Position numbers and translations under genes: made by a program. Of a stretch of DNA of 64,000 nucleotides, positions 50,801-59,775 are shown one piece after another. Location of the stretch: positions 30,250,980-30,314,979 of the forward strand of contig NC_091144.1 of the NCBI RefSeq assembly GCF_041381155.1, written 5' to 3'. Under the pieces are notes generated by a model. It had not been told where the DNA came from. It searched no databases and was given only the letters and a program-made list of their open reading frames with translations. The stretch is from Argopecten irradians (lineage: Eukaryota > Mollusca > Bivalvia > Pectinida > Pectinidae). The first letter of the stretch is position 1. Every line of letters starts with the position of its first letter.

Positions 50801-52829
50801 ATAAATCCCATCATCATATGTTGGTGAATAAATAATTGTATCCAATTTATGCGGCTCATCAAATACTTGTAGGCCAACTACCTTTCCAAAATGGCTATTA
50901 ATTTTCAAAATGGGAATGTAAAACGAGATTGATAATTGCATTGAAAAAAAAAAAATTGTTAAATTTTATAATGTGGGTTGTCTTAATCATGTTTTCCAAT
51001 CATACAAACGTTTTAACAATGGTTTGCATAATTATTATTTGCTAAATTAGCAGTTATAGGTACCAACTGTAGCTCTAAAGAAAACATCATTTTCTGTCTA
51101 AAAGTCTTTTGAGCTGCAACATTGCAGCTAAGACTATGCAGGAAATTTTGCATTTGTTTTGTGCTGTAACCTCTCATCTAATCTTAGGCCATTAGTATAT
51201 ATTTTCTTATATTACTATTGTTTGAAAAAGATTGTTTCAGAAAGGAAGCAAAGCTTAAGAATATAAGAAAAATTATGAATGATCTTTATTTATATAAGTA
51301 CTAAATTTATTACTCTTTCATTATACACAGGATATAAACAATTTCATAACTTGAATGAAAAGAAAGCTCATAGCCACAAGATTTAAAGGGTTTGAACAGT
51401 AATTTGGAATTACCATAGATTCCCCTGACTAGTGCTTGAACTAAAAACATGGGTTTGGCTTTTAAAATTAAAATAGTAAGCCATGATTAAAGTTTGTGTT
51501 ATTTTAACTTAGGACAGACTTATTGCGAATATTTTCAACAAAATTAAAATTAAGTTCATGTGTTGGTTTGTTTACGACAGCGAGTCAAAGATCACTGTTA
51601 AAATGGCGGAAATTGCATAAGAAGGGACAAGTCCTTGAACACCCCAATAAAGAAAATAATCAATTTTTTTTCTACTTATTTTAGTCTATTTAGATCTCTA
51701 TTTCTCAAAACAGCAACAAATAATATTTTTTTCTAAATCCATAACCTGTTCATATTTGGCAAAAAATATTTCGTGGGCAATACACTAGTGGCAATCATGG
51801 ATTACTAGTAACATGAGTTTTAACAGGTTGGGAAGTGAACCAAAATTGTGAAAATCACATTTGTTCGTTATTCATTTAAATTGTTGGCGATTGTTAATTT
51901 TGGGATTTGCCGTCAGACCGTGAGACGTTGTCTGCTCATATTCAAATAACGGAACTGGTAAGCAAACTTTTCTTATTTGCAGAAGAAAAGCGTCAACACA
52001 CACCACAATATTCATACACCATGATCAAAAGAATATCTAGACAGATTTTATAAATGAGAAGCGAAAAATAAAATAGGTGTTCGAGCACTGTCCTCATGGT
52101 TCGAGCACTGGTCAGGTAAGTCTATTTGTAATTATCTTCTTGAATGTGTTTTTCATTTATGCAAAGAAGTTAAAAAAAATGAAATAAAAGAATTAAACTG
52201 TTACATGTATTTCAAACTTACCTTACTGATTGTTGGTGCTGTTGAAAATTTCTCAAAATAATTTGCCTGAAACAAAAAAAAGTTTTGATTAATTTTGTTT
52301 TATCATGCATCATTGTAAAATAAGTATACACTATATGACAATTTGTTATACTTTAATTTGCTGTTTACATTTTGAAATACATTGTGTACACATGCATTTA
52401 GCTAGCATCAGGGTAAAATTGTATCGTATTTAACTGCATTTATAAGAGACAGGACAGAAGTTACAAATTTACTGTGAGTTCTGACAAAATATCATGTCTA
52501 CCTGCTACTAGCTGTATCTGTCAATAAATAGTGATGATATGCAATCTGTGAACAAATAACATAGGCCCATCTATCTTAAATAACAGTATTCAAGAACATA
52601 TAACATTTGTTGATATTGTTGAACACTCATACACACTGCATATTTATTCACATACCAAGTAACCGAATACATCGGACGGGTTGTCATAGAACATTTTGTT
52701 CAAGACATCCTCCATTTTGTTAGGCACCCCATTTTCGTTGTAATATTTTACGGCTTTCTGTTTGACTTCGTACAGTTCTCTGGGATCACGAGCAGTCTGT
52801 GTTGCAGTAGTTGTCGGAGAAAAAGCCAT
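35380..52829 (-). CDS. ENO4: enolase 4-like protein (ENO4), complete
   Basis: Coding exons, 5' to 3' on the minus strand: 52656-52829, 52222-52266, 50692-50775, 49761-49954, 49168-49317, 46884-46901, 42866-43034, 42284-42412, 42007-42069, 41517-41681, 39130-39150, 37651-37776, 36717-36912, 36265-36332, 35380-35610. Total 1,833 nt, 610 aa, stop TGA; phases agree at every junction, and human ENO4 is about 628 aa. Order: N-terminal helical ENO4-specific domain (KQKAVKYYNENGVPNKMEDV), Glu/Ala/Lys-rich segment, enolase N-domain-like part, enolase barrel ending MKVGAPVRGERTAQLNRLL, acidic/basic tail. Vertebrate ENO4 is a sperm glycolytic/fibrous-sheath protein. Glu168-like (KEFM) and Lys396-like (MKVGAP) positions persist, but the GDEGGF loop reads NDVGAF, the VAMDVA metal Asp is Asn, and GDD reads GGQ. 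Enolase activity is therefore doubtful. Confidence 0.93.
35700..35835. mobile_element. palindromic MITE, family A, partial copy in an ENO4 intron
   Basis: CATATTTCAGAGTTATCTGC at about 35706 matches the family A left end. The right end is degenerate and lacks the inverted partner. Confidence 0.5.
36085..36174. mobile_element. palindromic MITE, family B, copy 2
   Basis: TTAACTCATTCACCCCTGAA pairs with TTTCAGGGGTAAATGAGTTA. It is in the opposite orientation to the copy at 11846-11933. Confidence 0.8.
36265..36332 (-). CDS. ENO4: ENO4 exon 14
   Basis: Encodes DADNQVIVSTCYGETADTFL and ADF, the counterpart of enolase SHRSGETED. Phases fit both neighbours. Confidence 0.92.
36717..36912 (-). CDS. 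ENO4: ENO4 exon 13
   Basis: Encodes EKEHWMRLSDRISDQCFIVG, then TSGIALSLDRLNTISDTVQV. The enolase QIVGDD metal Asp and the LLLK catalytic Lys appear replaced (GGQ and LSLD). Confidence 0.92.
37287..37660 (-). repeat. 42-bp minisatellite spanning an ENO4 5' splice site, nine copies
   Basis: The unit contains GCCTTACCACTAGACCTGCT, then GCCTACCTGTTTTCTGAGTT and AT, period 42 bp. The copy nearest the exon (37651) contains the real exon 12 end and donor. Equivalent CAG|GTAGGC sites recur every 42 bp at 37609, 37567, 37525, 37483, 37441, 37399, 37357 and 37315. Units are nearly identical apart from a T/G at one position. Confidence 0.95.
37651..37776 (-). CDS. ENO4: ENO4 exon 12
   Basis: Encodes EKGKYELLTGQAKVADDVVE, AELLGRYPSVIAVIDPLRKQ. 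Its 3' end and 5' splice site (CAG|GTAGGC) form the first unit of the 42-bp minisatellite. Confidence 0.93.
39130..39150 (-). CDS. ENO4: ENO4 exon 11 (21-nt microexon)
   Basis: Encodes DPDQVVK, phase 0 at both ends, flanked by TTTTACAG and GTGTGTG. The joined FDY-DPDQVVK-EKGKYELLTG reads like the enolase segment between barrel strand and helix. Confidence 0.8.
39712..39885. mobile_element. palindromic MITE, family A, copy in an ENO4 intron
   Basis: CATATTGCAGAGTTATCTGT on the left, GGAGATAACTGTTTTATATG on the right, with TTTGTGAGCATAACGTCATA inside. Same family as 3067-3232. Confidence 0.75.
39921..40348. mobile_element. hAT-like MITE with 8-bp target duplication
   Basis: The ends are CAGTGTTCTCCTTTAAAG and, in reverse complement, CAGCGTTCGAAATTAACG. 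Both sides carry the same 8 bp, ACTGCATG (39913-39920 and 40349-40356). An 8-bp duplication with CAG..CTG ends is typical of hAT elements. The 428-bp body is non-coding and shows internal inverted pieces around CTGGTC and GACCAG. Confidence 0.82.
41517..41681 (-). CDS. ENO4: ENO4 exon 10
   Basis: Encodes VAAKLTNDVGAFCPTFDRPE, then EAITQCELTVGEDFFLAINC and ASCEIFDY. It parallels enolase GDEGGFAP and VGMDVAASEFY, with catalytic Glu replaced by Val and metal Asp by Asn. Confidence 0.93.
42007..42069 (-). CDS. ENO4: ENO4 exon 9
   Basis: A 63-nt exon encoding SLPLIQKIYNNVGKNLFAKS and G, phase 0 at both ends. The acceptor is GTTGCAG and the donor GTAAGT. Confidence 0.9.
42284..42412 (-). CDS. ENO4: ENO4 exon 8
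   Basis: Encodes VPFEMTVPVPMVTIIQSGRA and SNCIKEFMVVPKAG. This corresponds to the enolase NGGSHAGN...QEFM region: the catalytic-loop His is not kept but the Glu of EFM is. Confidence 0.92.
42866..43034 (-). CDS. ENO4: ENO4 exon 7
   Basis: Encodes KGGKSQMSVAVPMEPTEKFL, then GASAVSAVSRAACVAAAHIQ, matching the enolase helix around 'A..AVS.A...A.A'. Confidence 0.93.
44630..44810. repeat. degenerate ~26-bp tandem repeat
   Basis: Variants of GAACCAACTGCTTCATTCTAT recur about seven times in an ENO4 intron. Copies are well diverged, so the array is old. Confidence 0.6.
45045..45105 (+). repeat. single diverged relative of the 49-bp minisatellite unit
   Basis: TGTGGTCCCATAGAAGTTGT followed by TATAACAAGGTTTTGCTGTA matches the order of the 49-bp unit (GGTCCCCAGGGGTTCGTTAT, AACCATGTTTTACTGTA) with scattered changes. 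It is not tandem here. Confidence 0.6.
45978..46460 (+). mobile_element. pearl/HINE-like element with two core repeats, in an ENO4 intron
   Basis: The 5' end GAGGCCCAGAGGGCCTGTAT is followed by CACTCACCTAG. Two ~157-bp cores (ACCTCTATTTCCCC...) follow, then a GACGGACGGACG microsatellite and a 3' palindrome CGGCCCTTCGGGCCAGGTGA. It is a short version of the element at 62557-63667. Confidence 0.8.
46884..46901 (-). CDS. ENO4: ENO4 exon 6 (18-nt microexon)
   Basis: The 18 nt encode GKEQK between split Lys codons. It is flanked by TTTTCCAG and GTGAGTG, and both phases fit its neighbours. Its size makes it less certain than the others. Confidence 0.75.
48420..48590. mobile_element. palindromic MITE, family C
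   Basis: AGGGCCCAGTTTCATGAACA and TGTTCATGAAACTGGGCCCT are perfect 20-bp terminal inverted repeats, and internal TTAACTTAAAATTTTCC-type arms also pair. It is 171 bp and non-coding, in an ENO4 intron. Confidence 0.85.
49168..49317 (-). CDS. ENO4: ENO4 exon 5
   Basis: Encodes KFYAELQAAEEERLAKEAEA and a Ser/Thr/Lys-rich tail (SASKGKQPKSATK), a low-complexity insert within the enolase N-domain. Confidence 0.88.
49761..49954 (-). CDS. ENO4: ENO4 exon 4
   Basis: Encodes LSATVVSPSPNSHLPDNTKP, an acidic stretch, and NSVTAAVNILNTDLNNRLTG. Ends two bases into a codon at donor GTATAG. Confidence 0.9.
50692..50775 (-). CDS. ENO4: ENO4 exon 3
   Basis: Encodes VKAREAYDSKGQPTIQTEVF and CTVKNNVR, resembling the enolase N-terminal 'ARE..DSRG.PT.E' motif. 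Confidence 0.92.
50871..51250. mobile_element. TIR element, family D, copy 2
   Basis: It begins TAGGCCAACTACCTTTCC and shares TTTTGCATTTGTTTTGTGCT and TAGTATATATTTTCTTAT-type blocks with 32723-33130. The right end is not cleanly preserved. It lies in an ENO4 intron. Confidence 0.7.
52222..52266 (-). CDS. ENO4: ENO4 exon 2
   Basis: A 45-nt exon encoding ANYFEKFSTAPTISK, phase 0 at both ends. The acceptor is TTTCAG and the donor GTAAGT. Confidence 0.9.
52656..52829 (-). CDS. ENO4: ENO4 exon 1
   Basis: ATG at 52829, encoding MAFSPTTTATQTARDPRELY and the conserved helix KMEDVLNKMFYDNPSDVFGY. The donor is GTATGTG. The 5' UTR continues upstream (52830 and higher). Confidence 0.92.
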
Positions 52830-53300
52830 GTTAGTAAGGTAATGTCTTTCGAATAGTTTTCTATTTCAACGATAAGTATCGCCGATGCCCAATCCCCAAA
52901 TCAAAGCAAGTTCCCGCCGTACAAATGAAATATTTACAAAGCGTCCAAACCACCTGCCATTTTGTAGGTTGCCAGGGATGTGAATTGTGTAGTGAAAGTT
53001 TCGTAAGTTTTTAAACATTAACATGTAGAAATTGGCAAAATTAATTAAAATATTTATATAAATTGAGATTTTTATTTGATTCGATATCCTTTCGAACAAA
53101 GTGAAACATTTCCCCGATCTTCACAGATTTTGTTATCAAATACGAAACTCCCAACAAGTGCCCGATGCTATATATATGGTGCGTTCGATTACAAACGGCA
53201 TTTGTATCGGAGCGTGCATTCGATACAGTCAAACCCAGTCCAATTTAAACACTTTTGATTTGATTGATTTTTCTCTGCTAAATTTTGATTTTGTACCACC
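52830..53300. other. ENO4 upstream region
   Basis: Holds the 5' UTR and presumably the promoter of ENO4. No TATA box or other element is clear enough to name. Overlapping open frames on both strands (up to 137 codons) are chance. Confidence 0.4.
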
Positions 53301-53304
53301 GCGC

Positions 53305-53347
53305 CTTGACATAAGCTTGCCGGCCCTTCGGGCCAGGGGAGCGAAAA
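53305..53347 (+). mobile_element. 3'-end remnant of a pearl/HINE-like element
   Basis: GACATAAGCTTGCCGGCCCT and TCGGGCCAGGGGAGC match the 3' palindrome of the elements ending at 46460 and 63667. The rest of the element is missing. Confidence 0.75.
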
Positions 53348-53647
53348 ACGCTTACTTCTTTCGATATTGGAATAACGTCCAGATTCAATACAAAAGTTAC
53401 GCGCCGATAACCTTATTTTTATCAATACAATGCGATTTTTGTTTGGAAAATACTTTGTCAAATAATTTTGTAAAACAAATAGTTTCATCATCATGTGTCG
53501 ATCGATATAAATGACACTTAAAAGAGTTTTCTACTGTAGATGACAATTCTTATAAAGCTATCTCGTTGATTCTTTGTTTGATTATTGGGAAAATGTTTGA
53601 ATGAAAAATGGTATGCTGGTTTACCCAAACATCACCTAAACCATGAC

Positions 53648-54601
53648 CAGGGGCGTAGGAAGGGGCTAAAATCTCGCGCTTTTTCAAACGCTTATTTGAA
53701 AGAAAAAAGGGTCCTCCTGCACATTTTTCGTACTTCATTCCATAAAATTTTCTGCTGCGCGGCGCATTTCCTAAAACGTTCAAGCTCATAATATCAAACC
53801 TTAAATAGTCAAAATTCAATACACAGAACTAGACTAAAAATGTCCATCAAGGGATTCTAGTACTATTTAAAAAAATGTCTCTTAAAAGATCAATTTGTTT
53901 ATGTCTAAGCGAGACAATTAATTCATTTTTTATGTTACACAACCATGTGCCGATGTGTGAAGCCGGTATGTTCAGATCGAGTAGGGTTGCATAATGTTTT
54001 GACGAACAATTACCATTTGTTAATGAACGCTTTAAATCGAAAAAACATTAAAAAAATACATCGTAAAACTCATCGTAAAACTCATCTCAGCCATTCTAAA
54101 TCGTATTTTTTTTCCGGAGGAGACCCCCGGTATCCACAAACACTAAAATCTCGCGCTTTCGAGCGCTCGCAAATTCTTCAAAATTTATTTAAGCTATTCT
54201 AAATCGTAATATTTTTCCTGGAGGAGGCCCCGGACCCCCCAAACACCAAAATCTCGCGCTTTTGGGCGCTCGCAAAATCATCAAAATACGTTGTAAAACT
54301 CATCTCAGCCATTCTAAATTACAATGGTTTTTTCCCGGGGGTCACCCTCAGACACCTAAAGCACCAAAATCTCGCACCAATTTGCGTATTCGTTAATTTC
54401 CTTTTAGCGATCCCACTGTCTAAAAATGTGTACACGGATTAAATTTACTGATATATGAAAAATGTACATAAAGCATATATGGTTGGGAGTTGAATTAATC
54501 TCCTCCTGTAGGGGCGGCGGCAGGGGGGGGGGGTTTACAAAATATTGAGGACCTTTGCCCCCCCCCCCCCCCCTCTTACGTTTCATCTTCCTACGCCACT
54601 G
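53648..54601. mobile_element. TIR DNA transposon (CAGGGGCGTAGGAAG ends), 5-bp target duplication
   Basis: CAGGGGCGTAGGAAG at the left and CTTCCTACGCCACTG at the right are inverted ends, flanked by ATGAC on both sides (53643-53647 and 54602-54606). The interior has a partly tandem ~115-bp motif with AAATCTCGCGCTTT and CATTCTAAAT, plus long G and C runs near 54527-54572. No transposase was recognised, so it is non-autonomous. The superfamily is unclear. Confidence 0.78.
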
Positions 54602-54606
54602 ATGAC

Positions 54607-56653
54607 TGTACAATATAACAAAATCCATGCAATTACATATTTTGTACGATTTTGTTAAGTTCAATAAAACACTAAAGACAGTAATTTATTATACGATACT
54701 TTCTGGTATAGAAAAGAGGAAAGCGTTCTAGTTCAAAATAAACCATTACATTGCACGTGAATGTTTTAAACATCTGATATCCTTTTACAGAATTCAAGCT
54801 GTAGGTTTTCAATAACCGGAGCTTTAATTACAGCCAGACTTCTGATGCATAACTAAGTACACTGATAACATAGGTATCAAATACCTATACTCCCCTTATG
54901 ATCAAGCTTTTATCGTCATAAGAACAATTGTTATATGGGTGTGCTGTGCAATAGTCAGTTAGGTAATGTCAGGTAACATATCACAGATTGTTTTATAGAG
55001 GACATTCCTTCTTTCTTGATAAATACAAGTTATTATTTCATGAAGTGAGACAGAAACTTTCCACCTCACGAGATGAAATATTACTGGTATTTATCAGGAA
55101 AGAAGTAGCATTTTTTTCTCGCTTCCATTTACAGAAGACCACCACTACAAATGTTATTCCGCCATTGTCTTGTACAAAGTTATTTGCCCTTGCGATTATT
55201 GCGTCGTATTTTTGTGAGCATAACGTCATATTTCTTCGTAAAAATATGACGTCATTTTTGCGCACAAACTAATGAGGTAACAATCAAAATGATATCTTGA
55301 CCGTCAATGCTGCATTCCGATTGGTCAAAAGCGAATGAAAATATCAAAAGTGATATTTTCACTGGAGTGAAGTATAACGCTTTTATGCTCACCGTAAACC
55401 TTATATCTCACTGCGAAAAATGAAATAATACATATCATTATCATATTTTATAATTAGCAAAACTTTGTCACAGCTGGTTTGTAATTCAAATCACCTGTTT
55501 GTCATTCTGTTAAATAGCTACGCCTATCGACATACTGGTAGTATCATGAATACATGCATGATTGTCTACATAACAAATACAGATGTCTATAATAGTATAT
55601 TAAATTTATGGCTAATACGTTAAGGAGAATCATGTTTCGGCAACAGCTTAGATTGATATGATGCTGTTTTACGGACCTCACTACAGAAATCCCATTTCTA
55701 AACCGGTATCAAATACTCAAATAAAATCGGTGGTTTTATTTCTGTCTTACCTCTATGTAGTTTTTCTAGATACACACCATTTTATATGTTACAGCTATCA
55801 TTAGATTTTGCTCACGTACCAATTTAACAAAAGCCAGGTGTGTTTTGTAGTACTATGACAGAGAACTTTCAAGATACCTTTAAAAGATAGGGATGATTTA
55901 ATATTGCCTTCTCGGGGTGCACAGCAGGGTTCACTTTTTGGCCCAATCAAATTAATGTTCAAAATTCAATTGTAGCTGTAACAGATCCTTAAAAGATGTT
56001 GACGGAACCAATCACCAGAGACACTGTGGAGCTTGGATAGAATATTCTTATAAGCTGAATAGCTCGCTTACAATAGGCGCCCATGTCATACAATAGTTGT
56101 TCACAGACTTTAGAGGTTTTCTGATTTTAACGAACAACAAAACAGGACCTATCAATCTTATTTTGATACATCAATGTTCGCAGTGCAGTGCAAAATAATG
56201 TTTGGTTAGCTTATATGCATTTTTTTAATGTAAACCTATTTGATGACTCTTTACCCATATTATATGAATTAGTACTTTTCCGTATAAAATATGTGTAAAG
56301 AATGTAAATGTATATGTAAATCAATGATTATATCTCATACATGTACATTTAAAAAATGAAAATGAAACAATTTGAAATAGATAATAAAAAATAAATAAAA
56401 GACGTCAATAAATAATTAGAAGACGTAACCGTGCGCGTGTCCTAATATTATGTATCTACTCATGTAGTCATGCATCTCTTTGTGATGTCACTAGGAAAAA
56501 AAGCAGAGTTCGTGAAGAAAACAGCATTTCGATCCACAACTTCGTTGTTGAAACAGCGAGGTTGAGAACGATTGCCTATTAGAATGTCAGGCTCCTAACC
56601 ACAACGGACCCCCTTAGTCGTTAGGAACGACATTTCACGACTTTAGCATGTAT
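54607..56653. other. non-coding stretch
   Basis: No gene seen. It contains a partial family A element at about 55165-55300, with GTGAGCATAACGTCATAT and TATGACGTCATTTTTGCG. The rest is AT-rich single-copy-looking DNA. Confidence 0.5.
55165..55300. mobile_element. palindromic MITE, family A, partial copy
   Basis: ACAAAGTTATTTGCCCTTGC, GTGAGCATAACGTCATATTT and an inverted AAATATGACGTCATTTTTGC are recognisable. The right terminus is lost. Confidence 0.6.
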
Positions 56654-56654
56654 T

Positions 56655-57840
56655 GAAACAAGAGGTCTATGGGCGTTAACGGTCACCTGATATTTGATAC
56701 AAATTGGTTATGACACACCAAAGTCTATAAAAGTGGTAGTTTCTGCTCCTTCTTAACGCTCAGCATACAGGGAGTGGGACGACTGGTTCGCCCGTTGTCA
56801 GTAGAATGTGACCGGGTGGGGTGTGTTGTTTGGTGTCTTCGGCGGCATGCTTCAGTGATATAGCACTATAAAAAGGGCAGCAGTTCCACTATACAAGAAG
56901 ACACAACATGAATACACCTCAGTCTCCCAAAACACGCACATCGCACAACATACACGCAACACACCACATACATGGGAGGCCGTCCTTACATGACCATAGC
57001 TGTTAATTGGACGTTAATTAATCAAACAAACAAATGCAATTTACTAGCTTACTGATGTCTTTTGTTCACAAAATAGGAACATACATGTACATCTAATAAG
57101 TCTACATACAAAGTTTCATTAAGCTTGGTGCGTATTTACTCACATTACTGCGTTCACAAGGTTCAATAATTCTTATTGCAAAGGGCAATAACTCAGTAAA
57201 TAAGTTAGTGTCAAATCAAGCTTACTTTCAAACTTGTTCTAGATACTTTCAATGTTAGTCTATATGCAAAGTTTCATTAAGCTCGGATCATATTTACTCA
57301 AGTTATCATGTTCATAAGATTCAATGATCATAATCACAAAGGGCAATTACTCCGTAAGTAACTATTGAATCAAGCTGATTTTCGAACTCGTCCAAGATCT
57401 TTCCAATGTTAGTTTACATGAAAAGTTTCATTGAGCTCGGTGCATATTTACTCAAGTTATCATGTTCATAGGATTCAATAACTATAATTACAAAGGGCAA
57501 TAACTTTGTTAAGTTATTATGTAATCAGGTCGATTTTCGAACTTGTCAGAGATCTTTCCAATGTTAGTCTACTCACAAAGTTTCATTAAGCTTCCTTCAT
57601 ATTTTCTAATGTTATCGCGTTCCCAAGGTCCAATAGTAATTGTTAGTGCAAAGGGCAATAACTCCGTATCTTACCGTTGGATCATGCGGATTTTCGAACT
57701 CGTCCGAGATAGTTCCAAGGTCAGTCTATACACAATGTTTCATAAAGCTCGGTTTACATTTACTAAGTAATCGTAATTTACACTCGAATCAAGTCGAATT
57801 TAGACGGACAAAAGAATATCGTAATATGTCACCATGACAA
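56655..57840 (+). mobile_element. tandem-core element of a second pearl/HINE-like family, interrupted by another repeat
   Basis: The 5' end is CAAGAGGTCTATGGGCGTTA followed by ACGGTCACCTGA. After an inserted repeat (56714-57030) come about five ~156-bp cores, marked by AAAGTTTCATTAAGCT at about 57110, 57268, 57422, 57577 and 57735, each with CAAAGGGCAATAACTC. A short GACGGACAAAAGAATATCG end follows. The architecture matches the element at 62557, but the sequences are unrelated in the cores. Confidence 0.72.
56714..57030 (+). mobile_element. dispersed repeat family E, copy 1 (inserted into the tandem-core element)
   Basis: Runs from CACACCAAAGTCTATAAAAG to GGACGTTAATTAATCAAACA. It shares GTGACCGGGTGGGGTGTGTT and GGCGGCATGCTTCAGTGATA with copies near 59776, 61160 and 62005. 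Confidence 0.8.
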
Positions 57841-58472
57841 TTACAATAAGAAAATTGGGTCAAACACGTAAGTGTAAAATGACCGAGCTTTTTATTATAA
57901 TTAAGAAAATGATCATAAACCACTGTGAAGGGAAATATTGAAATATATGGAACCATATGAAATGCATTGCTTTTGCAACGAGTTATTAGACTTTTTTTAT
58001 CTTTCGATTTATATATTTTATCTATTCATATTTAAGAAAAATAATTACGGTGATATTATCTAAAATATAAAACCAATCTAAGACGTATATATCATATGTG
58101 ATGCAAATTCTAATGTAATGCTTGTGTGTTTGAATAATTAACGCCCTATTAACAGCCAGGTCATGTAAGTTTGAATTAACTTGTCCCCGATCCTGTTGCT
58201 AATATAGCAATACAATATACAATACAATTAAGGCGTCACAATTTGCTCATACCATAACCTGACACGTTCTTAAATGGTTCGGGTTGTTTATAATAATTTA
58301 GCTGATCAAAATAAATGAAAATCAGGTAAGGCATTTTATATGCTGAAAGCATGAACACTAAAACTGTTTCATTAGCGATAGTGTAGCAAAGTATTGTGTC
58401 TTTTCAATTTGCAGCCATGAGTTATAAGTAATATTTAAGTTCCTTCTCTAAGGTTCAAAATTCGTATTTGAT

Positions 58473-59462
58473 TTAAAATTCCGGCAATGTTCTATACTCA
58501 AAATATTTCTTCACATGTTTCATAGTATGTATGACGAACGGTCCATACTGTTCCGGTACGTGGGTGTCACCTTTGCCTGTCGCTTTAGTCATAAAGTTGA
58601 CACCAATATCGCCATCAAATCGAGGCTCGAGGAAAAACGGAAGTGAATATCTATCGACGCCTATATCTACGACTCTGTGGCATGTCGCTTTAAATCGACC
58701 TCCCATCATTCTTGAAAACACATCACCAATGTTCATCACGAGACTTCCAGGACGTGGTTCTACTGCGGCCCAGTTACCATCGGCGGTGACGAGCTCGAGA
58801 CCTTTATAACCAAACGTAGCCAGCAGTGTGAGGAATGTCGAGTCTGTGTGAGCAGGCGTTGTCAACACCTTGCCATCCTCAATCCTGGCGTTCGCTGGAG
58901 GATTTGTGCCTTCCCATGGAGGATAATGCATCAAACGAAGCGTCGAACAGGGTCTCTTGGAAAATAATTCTTCGAAGGAAAATTCGTCGATGCCAAGACC
59001 AATTGCGGTAAGACGAAGGATTTCTAACGACAGTTCATGCATAACCTCATAAAGGTCAACCAGATAGGCTTTGAACGGAAATGTCCCGTCTTCTTTTGGC
59101 CAAACCGATGGTTCATAGAACCAGTTTCCGGGAGTGACTTCCGGATCACCAGGAGTTATGTCCCGTCCGAACTCGAACCCTTCCTTCCGGCTTGGCTCAT
59201 TTTCTCCAACTGGAAAATATCCACGGTAGATATTGGTGTTTGCAGGATTCCATATTTTTCTTGAGAGGCTATTTTTCTCCTCACTTGATTTGCTAAAGAA
59301 CCACTTGCAACTTTCAATCATTTTTTCGAAATCTATCCCTTGAGCGTTATCGATGTACAGAAACCCTGTGTTCTCTAGTGCGTTGACAACAGAATCCGCC
59401 AGCTCCTTTCGGTGGCTTTTAGCCCTGGACATGTCAATGATGGGAAGTTTAACATCAGCCAT
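58473..59462 (-). CDS. isopenicillin N synthase-like 2-oxoglutarate/Fe(II)-dependent oxygenase
   Basis: One uninterrupted frame of 329 aa, stop TAA. The N-terminal DIOX_N-type part has LPIIDMS (6-12) and GFLYIDNAQGID (33-44). The C-terminal jelly-roll has HTD (His205, Asp207) and His262, the Fe(II)-binding triad, and RYS (Arg271, Ser273), the usual co-substrate-binding motif. Length fits the family. It most resembles the group annotated in invertebrates as UPF0676/C1494.01-like proteins, whose substrate is unknown; it is not evidence for antibiotic synthesis. The start is ATG in ACATTATGG at 59462. A 3' splice-site-like TGCTTTCAG ends at 59474, so a 5' UTR intron is likely. Codon use is more GC-rich than the surrounding DNA. 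Confidence 0.92.
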   Translation of the reverse strand: MADVKLPIIDMSRAKSHRKELADSVVNALENTGFLYIDNAQGIDFEKMIESCKWFFSKSSEEKNSLSRKIWNPANTNIYRGYFPVGENEPSRKEGFEFGRDITPGDPEVTPGNWFYEPSVWPKEDGTFPFKAYLVDLYEVMHELSLEILRLTAIGLGIDEFSFEELFSKRPCSTLRLMHYPPWEGTNPPANARIEDGKVLTTPAHTDSTFLTLLATFGYKGLELVTADGNWAAVEPRPGSLVMNIGDVFSRMMGGRFKATCHRVVDIGVDRYSLPFFLEPRFDGDIGVNFMTKATGKGDTHVPEQYGPFVIHTMKHVKKYFEYRTLPEF

Positions 59463-59519
59463 AATGTTTGAATCTGAAAGCACATAGATATTGTTTGTTA
59501 GAAACCAACACGAGCACAC

Positions 59520-59775
59520 AAGGAATCATAGTCCGATTCGTTCTATCGCTATTCTATACATTAAATGCCTTGGTTGGTTTGGACAGCCAGGGTACCTCAT
59601 CCGTATACAATGTGTTGTGTGTGAATGTTTGGGAGGCTGAGGTATATTTTTGTTGTGTCTCCATGTACAGTAATAGTGGGACTTTGGCAATTATCATGAG
59701 AAAGTGATAGCATTTAGGGTACCTGCTGTTGTGGCGGGAAAGACATTTCCCTTCTTATTGACTCTTGCTACAATT
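59520..59775. other. upstream region of the oxygenase gene
   Basis: Presumed 5' UTR intron or promoter. No element is clear enough to name. A short match to the family E motif (GGGAGGCTGAGG) is present. Confidence 0.35.

Noticed and set aside
53101..53514. 137-codon plus-strand frame
   Set aside because: It runs through the remnant of a pearl/HINE-like element and has no recognisable domain.
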